NCBI GenBank assembly: GCA_964030475.1
Contig: CAXIPT010000005.1
Location: 5,448,436 to 5,512,435 of the forward strand
Direction of reading: 5' to 3'
Source: Tethya wilhelma
Taxonomy: Eukaryota; Porifera; Demospongiae; Tethyida; Tethyidae
DNA: 64,000 nt
Shown here one piece after another: positions 26,952 to 39,900 of the stretch; the first letter of the stretch is position 1, and every line of letters begins with the position of its first letter. The notes beneath the pieces were generated by a model, which was not told the origin of the DNA, did not search any database, and saw only the letters and a list, made by a program, of their open reading frames with translations. The position numbers and the translations under genes are program-made.

Positions 26952-28504
26952 ATGCCTCCTTTGACCGTGCCTATATCTACCACTGTTTGGAGGCTACTCA
27001 CCAAATCAAACGGTTTTCATCACACTAGAATCACCGCAATCTCTCGAAAACTCTACCTGCAATCTTCATCAAAAATGGCTGAAGGCAACAAGGATGCAGA
27101 GATCCTCAAATGGGCTAATCAAAAGGGAGAGTTTATTAGGAAGGCCAGTTCCTTCAGGAACTGGATCACCAAAGATGGCAGCAGTGGCTTTTCTCCAGAA
27201 GCAGGAAGATACCATCTCTATGTTTCGTATGCCTGTCCTTGGGCCCACCGTACCCTGGTCGTACGACAGCTGAAAGGTCTCGAGAAGATCATTTCCGTGA
27301 ATGTTGTGGAATTCTTCTTGGGAGAAAAAGGTTGGAGGTTCAATCCTGAGGTCGAAGGTGCCACACCAGACACAGAGAATGGGTTTCAATATCTTCGCGA
27401 AGTCTATTTCCATGCCAACAAGGATTACAATGGTCGATTCACAGTCCCTGTTCTCTGGGACAAGAAAAACAAGACCATTGTCAATAACGAGTCGTCCGAA
27501 ATCATTCGTATGCTCAATTCTGAATTCAATGAATTTTGCGAAACTGACGAACAGCGAGCATTGGATCTTTACCCGGAGAGTTTGAGGAAAGAGATTGATG
27601 AGCTCAATGAGTGGATTTACAAGTGAGTTTACATAGCAACAATGGTCTTCTCATACATGGTAATAGTTATTCTTTAATGTGCATACTGTCCAATCTCACA
27701 GAGATATAAATAATGGTGTCTATCGTGCTGGTTTTGCCACAAAGCAGGAGCCCTACGACAAGGCTGTGAGAGAGGTGTTTACCGCTCTTGATCGAGTTGA
27801 AGAGATCCTCTCTCGTCAGAGATATCTCACAGGCTCCACGATCACTGAGGCAGACGTGAGACTGTACACTACCTTGGTTCGTTTTGATGGTGTCTATGTT
27901 GGACATTTTAAGGTACTTGTATGTGTGTGTGTGCTCAGGCAACTTAGTCTTAGTATGAGGTTGTATCAGTGAGTCTATTTAGCTTATTGGTTTGAACTAT
28001 TTTATCAGAATGTTTCGGTCTGTGGACCTTCTTCAGTTTGCTATATGGAATACGAAATCAAAAGCAATGAATCTCTACAGTATAATTATTGTATTATGTG
28101 TACAAACCTTGAATGTGTTTCTGGGATGTCAAAAATTATTCATGAAGGAGGAGCCCGAATACGAGGCTATAGTATCATTACCGTACAATCATGCTTTGTA
28201 TTCTTGTCCCTGTATATAGTGCAACAAGAAACGTATTGTTGACTATCCAAATATCTGGCCCTACTTGAGGGATCTCTACCAGACCAAGGGATTTGGGGAG
28301 ACCACTAACAGATACCACATAGAGCATCATTATCAGGTAAATAGCTAGTTGCTGATGATTGTTTTCAGAGCATTTTAAGCTACAATGACTGTGTTTGCCC
28401 AACAGGAGAGCCATCTTCAAATCAACCCAAAAGGAATTGTTGCAATTGGTCCTGATCTTGATTTCAACCTACCTCACAACAGAGACACCCGCTTCAAGAA
28501 GTAA
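26952..28504 (+). CDS. Glutathionyl-hydroquinone reductase (Xi-class GST), gene 2
   Basis: Exons 26952-27622, 27702-27912, 28220-28336 and 28406-28504, about 365 residues. Same family and motifs as gene 1, with catalytic loop [12 protein letters not shown], and nearly identical to the truncated copy at 16608-18037. The first ATG adds about 41 residues rich in S, T, R and hydrophobics without acids ([20 protein letters not shown]...), which looks like a mitochondrial presequence; a second in-frame ATG at 27075 ([11 protein letters not shown]) would give a cytosolic form that aligns with the start of gene 1. Alternative starts with dual localisation are therefore plausible. AATAAA at 28525 is a likely polyadenylation signal. 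Downstream lies the promoter of the giant receptor gene. Confidence 0.92.
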
Positions 28505-29063
28505 TGACAGTCTGAAACCTGTTTAATAAAAAAATTAATAATGATTGTGATGGTCGTTAGTACAATGTTATGGTTAAATTAATAATTCTATGTCTATGTG
28601 AAAGCAGGCAAGTAATTGTGACTATGTGCAGCTACACTATAAATTGTGATGATCTCCATATCCTGACCACCGTTGAAAAGTGAGACTGATCTATATAGTC
28701 TCTAGACAGATACTTTCCAGTGTGACAGTTCAAGTGTCTGACAGTTGAACAGAATTTATTGTCAGCCAATTGTCTGCGTGTCTTGTGGTTGAGAGCTGAC
28801 AGATTGATCAAGACTGGTCTTAAATTTATTTTGTGTCTATATATGCCTTTTGCTGGCACGAAAACTCCTTGTGAGGACATCATAATGCATGCGTACAAAA
28901 TTAGCTGAAAAAATCTTTCCTGCATCAGAATTAGTCTCGCTAAACAGACTCTCCGCAAAAAATGGGATCGAGAAATCGGAGAGTCTGGCTAGCGAGACTA
29001 CATCAGAATCAGGTTCAGCCGCTAAGATATACGCATGCGCAAATTACTTCCAGTTGCGCGGCA
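28505..29063. other. Intergenic region upstream of the giant receptor gene
   Basis: Non-coding. Matches 18360-18580 in part and carries an extra hairpin element at 28933-29000. The minus-strand open frame across it has no homology I can recognise. Confidence 0.5.
28933..29000. mobile_element. Small hairpin element flanked by 9-bp direct repeats
   Basis: AGTCTCGCTA..CAGACTCTCCG pairs with CGGAGAGTCTGGCTAGCGAGACT around a short loop. CATCAGAAT stands immediately before and again immediately after the hairpin, which looks like a 9-bp target-site duplication. Not present at the corresponding place upstream of copy 1 (about 18535). Confidence 0.65.
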
Positions 29064-29069
29064 TATAAA
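29064..29069 (+). promoter_or_regulatory. TATA box of the giant receptor gene
   Basis: TATAAA within GGCATATAAAAGCATGCCCC, preceded by an NRF1-like GCATGCGC and an ETS-like ACTTCC at 29034-29052. A likely non-coding first exon ends at a GTAAGT donor near 29154; the next acceptor is at 30947-30948, just before the start-codon exon. Confidence 0.55.
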
Positions 29070-29877
29070 AGCATGCCCCACCCTCTTCCAGACTGCCTAT
29101 GCTGCGCAGTTTTTCTCAGTCTAGTTCTAAAGCTATACAAGTTTGTATTTGTAGGTAAGTTTTTAAATGCCGCATATCTAAATACTAGCACTCCGTTGTT
29201 ATTTATGCTTTATCTATAATCATGGATATTATCCACGCTACAAAATTATTATCTCTGTCCGACGTGAAATGGGGTGGGGCTGGTGTGTGACTGGATAGCG
29301 CTGGGTGGGTGTTTTGCACTAGCGGATAAAATAGTCATCCATTATGAGATTTATACCAACACAGAAGAGCCTGTATATCATATATTGCATAATATGCTAC
29401 ATAGAGCATGTCATGACTGTGATCTAACAACTATGATTACGCATATGCATGTACAACTCTATCATGCTATCAGCAGTAGACCAACTTTAGTTATAATAAT
29501 TATTATGGTACAACCAAAGACAGTTAAAATAATAGCTGAGCTCAAAGTTTTTTTGGTGAGGTGTATGAGAACTGCAGTCAGCATAATAATTATGCAGCAT
29601 TAATTTTGTTTCTATATCTGTGTAAAGACAATCCCATGGATTATTATGAATACAATTGTAACTATGACATTGTTCATGACATTGTGTGGCCCACATGTTG
29701 TGGTTAGGATAATATTTATCACTTATTCACTAAGCAATGAATAATAATACTCAATTTTGCATGCAGATTTTATCATTATTTTAGCTGATTTGCATTTTGT
29801 TTTTGTTTGTTTTTCTTTTTGTTTTCTTTCTTTTCTCTTTTCTTGAAGCTGTCACCACTCTGTCCCCCCACTGAGGT

Positions 29878-30778
29878 TTCATACGTACGGTAGTACGTAT
29901 AGTAGGAATGGGTCGACTGTCCCATTGACACAATACAAAATGTTCATGCTTATAAACTCTCAGAGAAAAATAACTAAGCCTTTAAACATGCATAGAGGCT
30001 TCCTTGAGGCAGTTTTCTAACTAGATACATAAACAAAACTCACAGAAACTTTCTTGAGCACTCTGGAGAAAACGCAAGTCGGAAGCCACAACAGTGCAAT
30101 TTTGTTTTCTTTCTTCTTCCTAACTGACAAACTTGAACGCGATTTCCAGACAAACAAAAAGCATTGAGGCAACTTGGACCATATGTAGTAACTTGTTTTC
30201 TCCTGGAGTACGTTCTTTGGTACTTATTTGCTGCCGAGAAGTCAGCAAACAAAATCTAGGCAGCTTTGAAAAACTCTGGTACAAATTACTGTACTGTAAT
30301 GTAGCCATTTTGTGTAGGTAAAGGTCGTCAGTGAACCACGTGGTTTGTGTGCAATAATGCGCATGCACATGCAATGTTTTGGCAAGCAGCACTACTGCTT
30401 TTTGTAGAGGCTGACCAGTCTTTGATAGTCCATGCAACCAACCACCTTAATGTTGAAAAAAGTGAATGAACAAGTAGTAAAAATTTCATAAAAATTAGCA
30501 GTGTAGGAATGGGCAGTGCTCAAAAAAGTAATAAAACAAGGCAAGACTCGGAATTCCGGCACATGACTACTTTGTCTTTTTTATATGTGTGACTATTGAC
30601 TCAAGGCATCTGCATAAGCTTTCCACTCAGCTATATATAACTATCTGGGAGATACATGAATATAGACTGTAAATGAAGTAGTCATGTGCCGGAATTCCAA
30701 GTCTTGCCTTGTTTTATTACTTTTTTGAGCACTGCCCATTCCTACACTGCTAATTTTTATGAAATTTTTACTACTTGT
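29878..30778 (+). mobile_element. Dispersed repeat element inserted in the 5' UTR intron
   Basis: The matching intron of copy 1 (19375-19400) runs straight from CCCCCCACTGAGGTTT to ACAAATTACAACAT; here about 900 bases intervene. The insert starts ATACGTACGGTAGTACGTAT and its far end carries an inverted copy (30672-30778) of its own internal segment 30470-30575, giving a large fold-back. It is the clearest insertion/empty-site pair in the window. Confidence 0.75.
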
Positions 30779-30968
30779 TATAAATTACAACATGATTATT
30801 ATGAATGACTATGAATAATATACTGAGTAGTGCTGCTGAGGGCATGCATTTGTATAACCTGATAATCACGTATTATTATAAATCATCCATACATTTTGTG
30901 GAATCTGTTTCTATAGTTATTGATATACTCATGTTATTTTATATTTAGACTGAAAACAGGCTAGGCTA

Positions 30969-33900
30969 ATGCCGTGGCTAAAGCTACCAGATGATTGGTG
31001 CATGTGCGCCATCATTGCACTGTGTTTGCTAGCAGGAACCATACCAGGCACTGATTGCCAAACTACACGTATGCAATTCGTAATTTATACGGAAGTTGTC
31101 TCAAGTCATCAGCCTTTTATAATGTTTTATGCTCTTACATTACTCATTACAGCACCTTTTACAACACCAATCTTTCTGCCATATGGATCTGATGTTGGTG
31201 ATACGCACACTCCAAGACGTGATGATGGAGCTTCTTCAGTGACTAGGCTAACTACAGAATATGGGTTCTATGGAGACCGCTTCAGGAATGTCTATGTTAG
31301 TAATAATTATGAGATGAAACCATACACATTACACTTGCATAATATTTTGTCAGAAGTTATATAGTTCAAGTAGTTTGTATGCATTTTACGTGTTTTGTAT
31401 TTAATTTACAAGTGGGAACACAATTGTAAATTAAATACAAAACACGTAAAATGCATACAAACTACTTGAACTATATAACTTCTGACAAAATATTATGCAA
31501 GTGTAATGTGTATGGTTTCATCTCATAATTATTACTAACATAGACATTCCTGNCACACACAGGCATATATATACCTTTCTAAGACACATGGCATTGCATG
31601 CATACACACTTGTTTGGCATTGCCTAGCAACCAAAAACTGTATAATATTATATATATATTGGGGTTTAAATGCGAGGTTTAATGTTTGCATTTGGTTTTA
31701 AGCTTTGCAAACCTTGCATAAACTTGCAATCTTGCAATTAATTATTGGACCCTCACATTAATTTTATAAACCAATATATGGTATACACACATGAACAGGT
31801 TGGTACAAATGGATATGTGACATTTGATCGTGGTTGGAATTGGTTAGGACCCTTGGATTTCCCACGTCCTTCTCCTCCTTGTGTTTCTCCGTTCATGCAT
31901 GATATTGACATTTCTAGAGGGGGTGGGTCAATCTGGTACCGAGAAATCACAGATTTGAATTCAATGGACATAGCAACAGTTTCTACATATCTGCACCAAC
32001 TTCTACCTGATTTTCGGATGTTTATCCCAGCTCATGTGTTTGTTGCTACTTTTGAGAGTGTACCTCAATATCCAGGTTATTCTTCTAGACCCAGGAACAC
32101 TTATCAACTGATCATGACTACAAACAATGTGTCCACCATAACCATGTTCAGTTATACTAGCATTACATGGGGAAATAGAGCTACGATTGGGTTCAATCAA
32201 GGTGATGGTAGGACCTTCTTCACCTTTCCACCATCAGGAACTAATAACGTAGTAAACATTGATACACTCTCCAATGTTGGTGTACCTGGAATGTTTATTC
32301 ACCGGATCGATCGTAAGTGTTTGCATTAAGTAATGTCTAAATTGAACCAAACATGCATGATTTCTTTATTGTGAAAAATTATAATGCCAATGGTGCCAAT
32401 CTGCATTTTATATAGAACCAACTATAACTCAGACGCCTTCTGCTGTCAATATCACTTCTGGACCAACTATTCCAGAATACTTTCTCCCATTTGGTTTAAA
32501 TAATGGTGACTCAACTGTTCCAGCTATAGATGATGGGACTTCACCAGCAATAAGATTGAATGGAACATATGTATTCTATGGAGAACAATATTCAACTCTT
32601 TATGTGAGTATTGTAATGACTAATGTGTACACACACACACACACACACACACACAGGTTAGTACCAATGGACTTCTGTCATTTGGTAATCCCTACAATTC
32701 TGCGGGACCTGGACTCTTCCCCACCAGATCTCCGCCTCTTGTTGCTCCATTCTTTCATAACATTGATATTCGAAGTGGAGGAGCCATCTACTACCGAGAG
32801 ACCTCTGATCCAATGGACATAGCAGCAGTTAATGCATCTCTACGTACACTTCTTCCTAACTACCCAACCTTCACTCCAACTCAGTTGTTCATTGCTACTT
32901 ATGTTAGTGTTGCTCCGTTCAGTAGTTCAAGTTCGAATAGAAACACATTTCAAGTCATCTTAGCTACAGACAATACAACCACTTTTGCAAGTTTTGGTTA
33001 TGGTGACATCCAGTGGGGACAAAATGCTGATATTGGATTCAATGCTGGAGATGGTATACGTTCTAACACAGTCGATGTATCTGGAACCTCTAACACAACT
33101 AACATTGAGAATGAATCCAATGTTGGAGTACCAGGACTTTTTATCTTCAGGATTGATGGTGAGTCACTTAAAAATAGATTTATTTTAATTATTCTAGATG
33201 GCTACAGTGAAACCTCTGAACAAAGGACACTTTGGGGACAATATAAATTCAGCTTGTTTGTCCTTTGTAGAGAGGTTGTCCTCTTCTCAGAAGTTCTGTT
33301 TGTATTACTACAATAGGAATTGGAATTTTTGGTAACTAAGAATTATCCTTTGTTGAGAGGGTTATAATACAGTGTCCCTATCTCAGAGGGTCCACTGTCG
33401 GAGGTTATACTGTATTTTGTTGTAACTAGAATTCGTTCATATTTTTTTTTCATCTATGGCTAATGCTTTTTTGATTATTTTTCTTGATCACACTCATATA
33501 CATGCATGTACAGAGTTACGATGCACCGATGACCATGTCAGGATTGAACAGCTCTCTTCCAACTCTACATTCGATCCGAGTCGTGTCTTTGACTTCAGAG
33601 TTGATGTGTGTTATGAAGGAGCTTACAACGGAACGATATGCAACATTGGCTTTGATGATGTGGATGCAGCTGTTGTATGCAATGAACGAGGGTATCCTCC
33701 TTCAGATTATCGTAAGAAATTTCATTTTCGATATGTGATACGTATAATGAACGATACTGTAATGCGAATATTTTTTGCATTGATTCTTTGTTTTGCAGCA
33801 GTTCAGTGAAAGAACTATACATAATATATAACTATTAGTCACTTTCACATTGGTCAGCTCCAAACCCAAACTTCATACAAACAACACAATTTAAAATTTC

Positions 33901-36900
33901 CAATTTATGGAAGACCGTTACTATATATATCTCTCTGTATTGTGCACACACAATCACACAGTTGCACAGGTTCTCACCCTCAATGATGCAACCAGCAACA
34001 GAGTTGCAGCACAGGATGTGATGTGCAGTGGCACAGAATCATCCATTAATTTCTGCCAACGATCTACCAACATCAGTTCAGAATGCTCTCAACCTGGTCG
34101 TGTTGCTGCTGTTAGATGTGTGGAACGTAAGTAATAATTATTATTAAATAATAATAATTAATAATAATTAAATAATTAATTTGTCAAGTTTTGCCAATTA
34201 GCCAGTGCTTGCTTGCTCTAGCAACTTGTCTGCCCTTAATCCACTATGATTTTGTCTAGCTAAAGTACCATGACTATAAAATTATTTGACTGATATGAAT
34301 TTGCTGAAGTTTTTTTTTATAGCTATTAGAACTATATTCTACAGTTAAAATTAATGCATGTCAGTTGTATAGACTAAAACTAATTGAATCAGACTATATA
34401 GCTAGTTAGACTGAAATAGCCACTCTCCTATATATGGCTCAGTGTAGCTGCATTTCTGCATGTAGACAGACCATGCAAACTAATACAATTAAATTTTACG
34501 ATGCAGATCATAGTATAGTAGTTGGCTGGCCTCAAGTGCATGCATACAAGAAGACAGAAAAGGCCACCAAGCAGGTTTGCTGGTATTGGAACTATAATAT
34601 TATTATTCATTGCATTCCTCTGCCATGCATATATCGGCACATTGTCTTCATTTAGTCATACTATAACGCATCATGAATAGATTTAAACCACACCCATTTT
34701 ATTATGAATAGATTTAAGCCACACCCATTTATCATGAATAGATTTAAGCCACACCCTTATTGAGAAAGAAAGAAAATAGTGTTTAGTCAACCACCATACA
34801 TTTGTGCACATTAGATTCTCTGCGCAATGTTACAGTAGTGTAATTATGCTATGCCCTGTAGTTTTCTGGGCATCCACAGCTCATTTTATAGTCTAGAGCA
34901 CAACTCTTTCAGTTATTCTTTGCTTATGTTGCTGATGTCTCACCACAAACTAGCTTTGTTTCCCATTCCCACACTGTAAGTCTTTGCACACGCCACCCTA
35001 TACAATTGGTGTTTCAACTTTCAAGGCATTCATAAATTTTGAGTATCCTAGCTATCTTCAGTTTGGTCAATGCCATAACGGTTGCTTTAATTGTTACCGT
35101 GTGCCAGAGTACTGTATAGCCGCTGAGTAACACAATAAGTAGTGAATTAGCTAATGACTATTTTATTATATAGGTTTGGCTGTGGCAGGCTGGAGTCTTG
35201 ACATGAACACTGGCTTACTGATTATAACTTCCACGGCAACTTCTGGAGTGTCTATTGAAATGATTAACTGCACTAGATTTATTATTGCCAACTCAGCGTA
35301 AGTTGCACAATATATATAGTTCGAATTATTATGCTTAAAAAACGATGTGATTGTTAAAATTAATAATCTTGTATACCTGAAGCAGGGAGTAACATCCAAA
35401 ACCTAATAAACTATCTATTATTAATGCTGAGTGCCTTATATAGCAAGTGGCATCTAATAATTATTGCAATGTGTAGCCCAGGCCAGTTTGGCATCAAGTG
35501 TTTTATGTATGTATGTAGAGCTAAAAAAAAAAGCTAAAATGAATGAAAAAGTTAAAAGAGTATACTTCTACCTATAAACAATTGCATGCTAACTACCATG
35601 GCTGACAACTTCAGCAGTACTCAGTGTGGCCTTAATTTGTATTTCACCATTCTTGATTCCGTGGCAATGAATGCAGCCTTAATTTGGTTCAAATCATACC
35701 AAGTAATCATGGTAGAGTTTCATATCTACTAGCTGGCATGTCATGACAGTTCTTTTTGGAGTTAAGATTGCATGCAATGACATGGACTTAAGTTACCAGT
35801 TAGTTCATAAATATGCATTAATCAGTCCTGGGCATTGCTCTCAGTTATTGAAAGAAAAACAAACAAACAAAACTTTACACACTATATTATGAGTGCTCAT
35901 TACCATCATCATCATCATCATCATCATGTGTCACTAACTCTGTAGTGGTGAATGCAAAGCTAGCACAAGACACTTTTTTGCAAATTGTGTACTCCTATTA
36001 TTATGCAATAAATTAATTGAGCCTGTATTTAATCCCAACATGATTTAGTTCCTTGAATCGAGCCTCATCTGTTCGACTTACTGGATGTGAAGTGATGTCT
36101 TCTGGTCAAATTATTTTATTGACGCTCACATTTGATGATCTCAATACCCTAAAGTCGATTTCTGACTTGGCTATAGATCTTGCAACTACATATCTCATCA
36201 CTGAACGTGGAAATGGAATTATAGAAAATGGAACGGGTATAGAACTAAGAAGCTATGAAACTGGAGTGCGGGTTGAAAATTTTGTAGAAGATATGACATC
36301 TCCTGAGCTAGTTTCATTTTCAATTGATCTTCATTTCAACTCCCTTTTGTTGACCTTCAGTGAGTCAGTTTTGTTGAACACAGCTAACTTTAGTGGAGTA
36401 TTACTGCATTCATCAGCATCAAGCAATGGTTCTCAGCTTCGAGGTGGAATCGGATTGCCATCATCCAATCCTTTACTACTTCGGTACCAATTTTCTTCGT
36501 ACGATATAGCTTTGCTACAAACCTATGGCCTTGACATGGTTATTGCAGGCAATGTCTACTTGTCTCTTTCTGAAGCAGTTGTACTTGATACTAATTATAA
36601 CCCTAGTGTGTCCATCCCAATTCAAATACCTCCTAGTGTGGTTGTCCCAGCTGGTCCACCAGAAGTCATACAGTTTTCACTGGATATGAATCTGGGAGAA
36701 ATTGTGATTGAGTTCACCAACTTCATGCTAGCTTCTACCCTGGACGTCGGTGCCATTACACTTCAAAGCTCTTTCACTCGACAGGAAAATCAATGGGTTA
36801 CTCTTGACAGAGAATCGTCTGTGGTAAGAAATGAAGATGGTGTACGTTTAACAGTTTCCATTGGAACTATTGACCTCAGCAGACTGGTATTGACACCAAA

Positions 36901-39900
36901 CCTTGCTACATCTGCTGAAAACACATTTTTATCAACAGCTCCAAATTTTGCTAGGAATATTTTTGGACACTCAGCTCATCCAGTTTCAGAATTTGCACCT
37001 TTAGTGGTTTCTGAGTTTATTCCGGACACAACACCACCAATTATAGTGAGTTGGACACTTGATATGAACCTTGGACAGATCACTTTGACATTCAGTGAAA
37101 GCATCAATGCTTCCAGTTTCAATCCAGTTCTACTTACTCTACAAAGTATTTCAATACCGATACAAGAAGGAACTACAATATATACCTTAACTGGAGGTAG
37201 CACACAAAGCCCAGATGGTTTTAATGTAGTGTTGCAGCTTAGCATGGCTGACATTGATTCTGTAAAGCGTATCAACAATTTGGGAACTGAACCAGCTAAT
37301 ACATTCCTTGTAACTCAGTCGGGAGTGGTATCAGATTTGAGTGGTAACCCAGCTGTTCCGATTCCTCACAGTACTGCTCTTCAAGTTGACACTTACATCC
37401 GTGATACCACTGGGCCAGTTTTTGTATCGTTTGCTTTCAATCTAAATGAAGAAACTCTGGTATTAACATTTAATGAACCTGTAGATGTAGTTACACTTAA
37501 CCCAATGAGGCTAGTGCTAGTGAATGATCCAGTCTCTCCAACTGTAATGTATACACTATCGGATGCCTTTAGTCTTAGTCCAAGTAATACAATCATTGTG
37601 ATACAATTATCGCCGAATGATGTAAACAACATCAAACGTTTCCGTAATCTTGCCACAAATCTCAACAACACTTTCTTTGTTATGAATCCTGGATTCATTC
37701 GAGATACCAACGGAAATGATCTGCAATCTGTGACAATTCTTTCAGCAACGATATTTGTAGCAGATGTTACTGCACCTGTATTGGTTTCCTTTTCATTGGA
37801 TGCCTGTACAGAGGAACTAATTTTAACCTTTTCTGAAGTTGTCTCTTTAGCTTCTTTTGATCCAACTGGAATCACTTTCATTCAAAGTGGAATAGGTTTT
37901 ACACAGAGAATGTATACCTCGACTGGTGGTGTACTGTTGTCTCTCGAGGATAATACAGTTCTTAATTTCCAACTGAACAGAGATGACGCAGCTTTTCTTC
38001 TCCAAGACAACACCACATCTGTTAACACCACATTGCTTGCTCTCCAAAGTAGTACCATTACTGATGTAGCAGAAAATCAAATTGTTGCCATACCTCCAAC
38101 TGACGCATTGAGTGTAGCATCAGTCAATACTTCTTGTGTTGGTCGACCAGTGTTTGTTGGCGGTACTCGAGTGGATGGTTCATGTGTTGCTGTACCAGCC
38201 AACACTACATGGAGTGAGCAAATTATTGCAGAGAGTGGAGCATTAAGTGTCAGGTAGGTATATTCTGCTTGTATTTTGAAGAATTTAACCTTTATTCTAA
38301 CATAATATTATATCACAAATATATTCACACTTATCTTAGAATCACGGCAATCAATATAACTGCATCTTCCACATCAGAAGTTCAAATCTCTGCTTTAACT
38401 CCTGAAGAAAATCCTAGACGATGGTCCATCAATGTAACATGGACTCCTAACTATAGAGAGGATATCGAGTCAAATCTTACTCTCTGTTACATTGCTGCTG
38501 ACAGTCAAGGGTAAGTAGCATCCCAATCAAACTGATATTGTGTGTAAAGATTACATGTCTCGTAAAATTCTTGACAATTTCAGGCTACAGTCACGAGAGT
38601 CTTGCATTACTCTTATTGCTGGAGGTGAGGGGATTGATTCTTGATTTGAAATCTTTGTGACATTGTGTAACTACTGGTTGCTATACATTAATTTTTCATG
38701 TTTTTTAAATACAGTGGAAGCACCACAGGTTGTTCTAAGCTCTCTGACTCCACTTGGGGACATCCTATTCAACCATGCCATGTGGTCTCTTCAATTTACT
38801 AAAGAGGTATGTGTTTTACTGTAACAGTAATTTTAACTTTAACTTTTTTTTTGTCATTAGTTTCGTAGACCAGCTGTAGGGAGATTTATCAGGATTTTTG
38901 CTGCCAATGGAACCGAGGTGATTTCACTCAACACCAGCAGATCAGAAGTAACTTATCCTCAAGGAAGGTTGGGACGAGAGCTGACATTTCAAACATCCTA
39001 CGTCTTCACTGAAAGGGAACATTACTATGTTCTTTTGGATGCTGGTATGTGTGCATAAACACCATTGCAAATTAACAAAATTTATAAAATGCTATTGTTA
39101 CAATCCAGGTGTAGCCCAAGGCCGGGACCTGTGTGGTCTTGATTCTCCAGCGTTGAGTGATTCATCTGTCTGGAGAGTCAGAACAGGTAGGCAATATAAA
39201 CATGGAGACCAATGAACAATGACTGTATTAAGATCACGGTTACTGTTTGCTATGCAGCTGACATTACACCTCCTACCTTGACATTCATAAACAACCCTTC
39301 CTTTACAACTGCTAATGTCATGATCAGTTGGACTTACGATGAAGAAGCAACTTCTCGTTGTACATTTGTGACTCCATCCACTCCATTTCAAGTGCCCTGT
39401 CCAAACAACACATTTGTCAGGACTGGTCTTTCCAATGGTGTCTACAGTTTGTTCATAGTTGGAATTGACCTGGAAGGTAACACAGCACAGAGTATAACAC
39501 ACTCATGGACAGTAGGTAAGTTATTTCAAACTCTTATAGTACATGTATACACTTTATGAAACCATTGTCAATTAAGTTAAGCTCATTCTCAATCTCACAG
39601 ATGTGACACCACCACGAGTTAGGATCACTTCAGCTCCACCAACAATCACTAACCAACTACGAGCAGACTTTTCTTTTGGCTGCATTGGTGAAAGCAATGG
39701 ATGCACTTACAATTGCAGCTTGCATCTCTTGAATGCTAGTCCACAATACAGTGTTTGTGGTGTGAGTTTTTCAGCCGATAATCTTGCAAGAGATGGGCAG
39801 TATGAGTTCTCTGTTATTGCAACTGATGGTGTAGGCAATGTTGGAACTCCAGTCACTCACCGCTGGAGAATCGGTACATATTGTACAGCTAGAATAGCAC

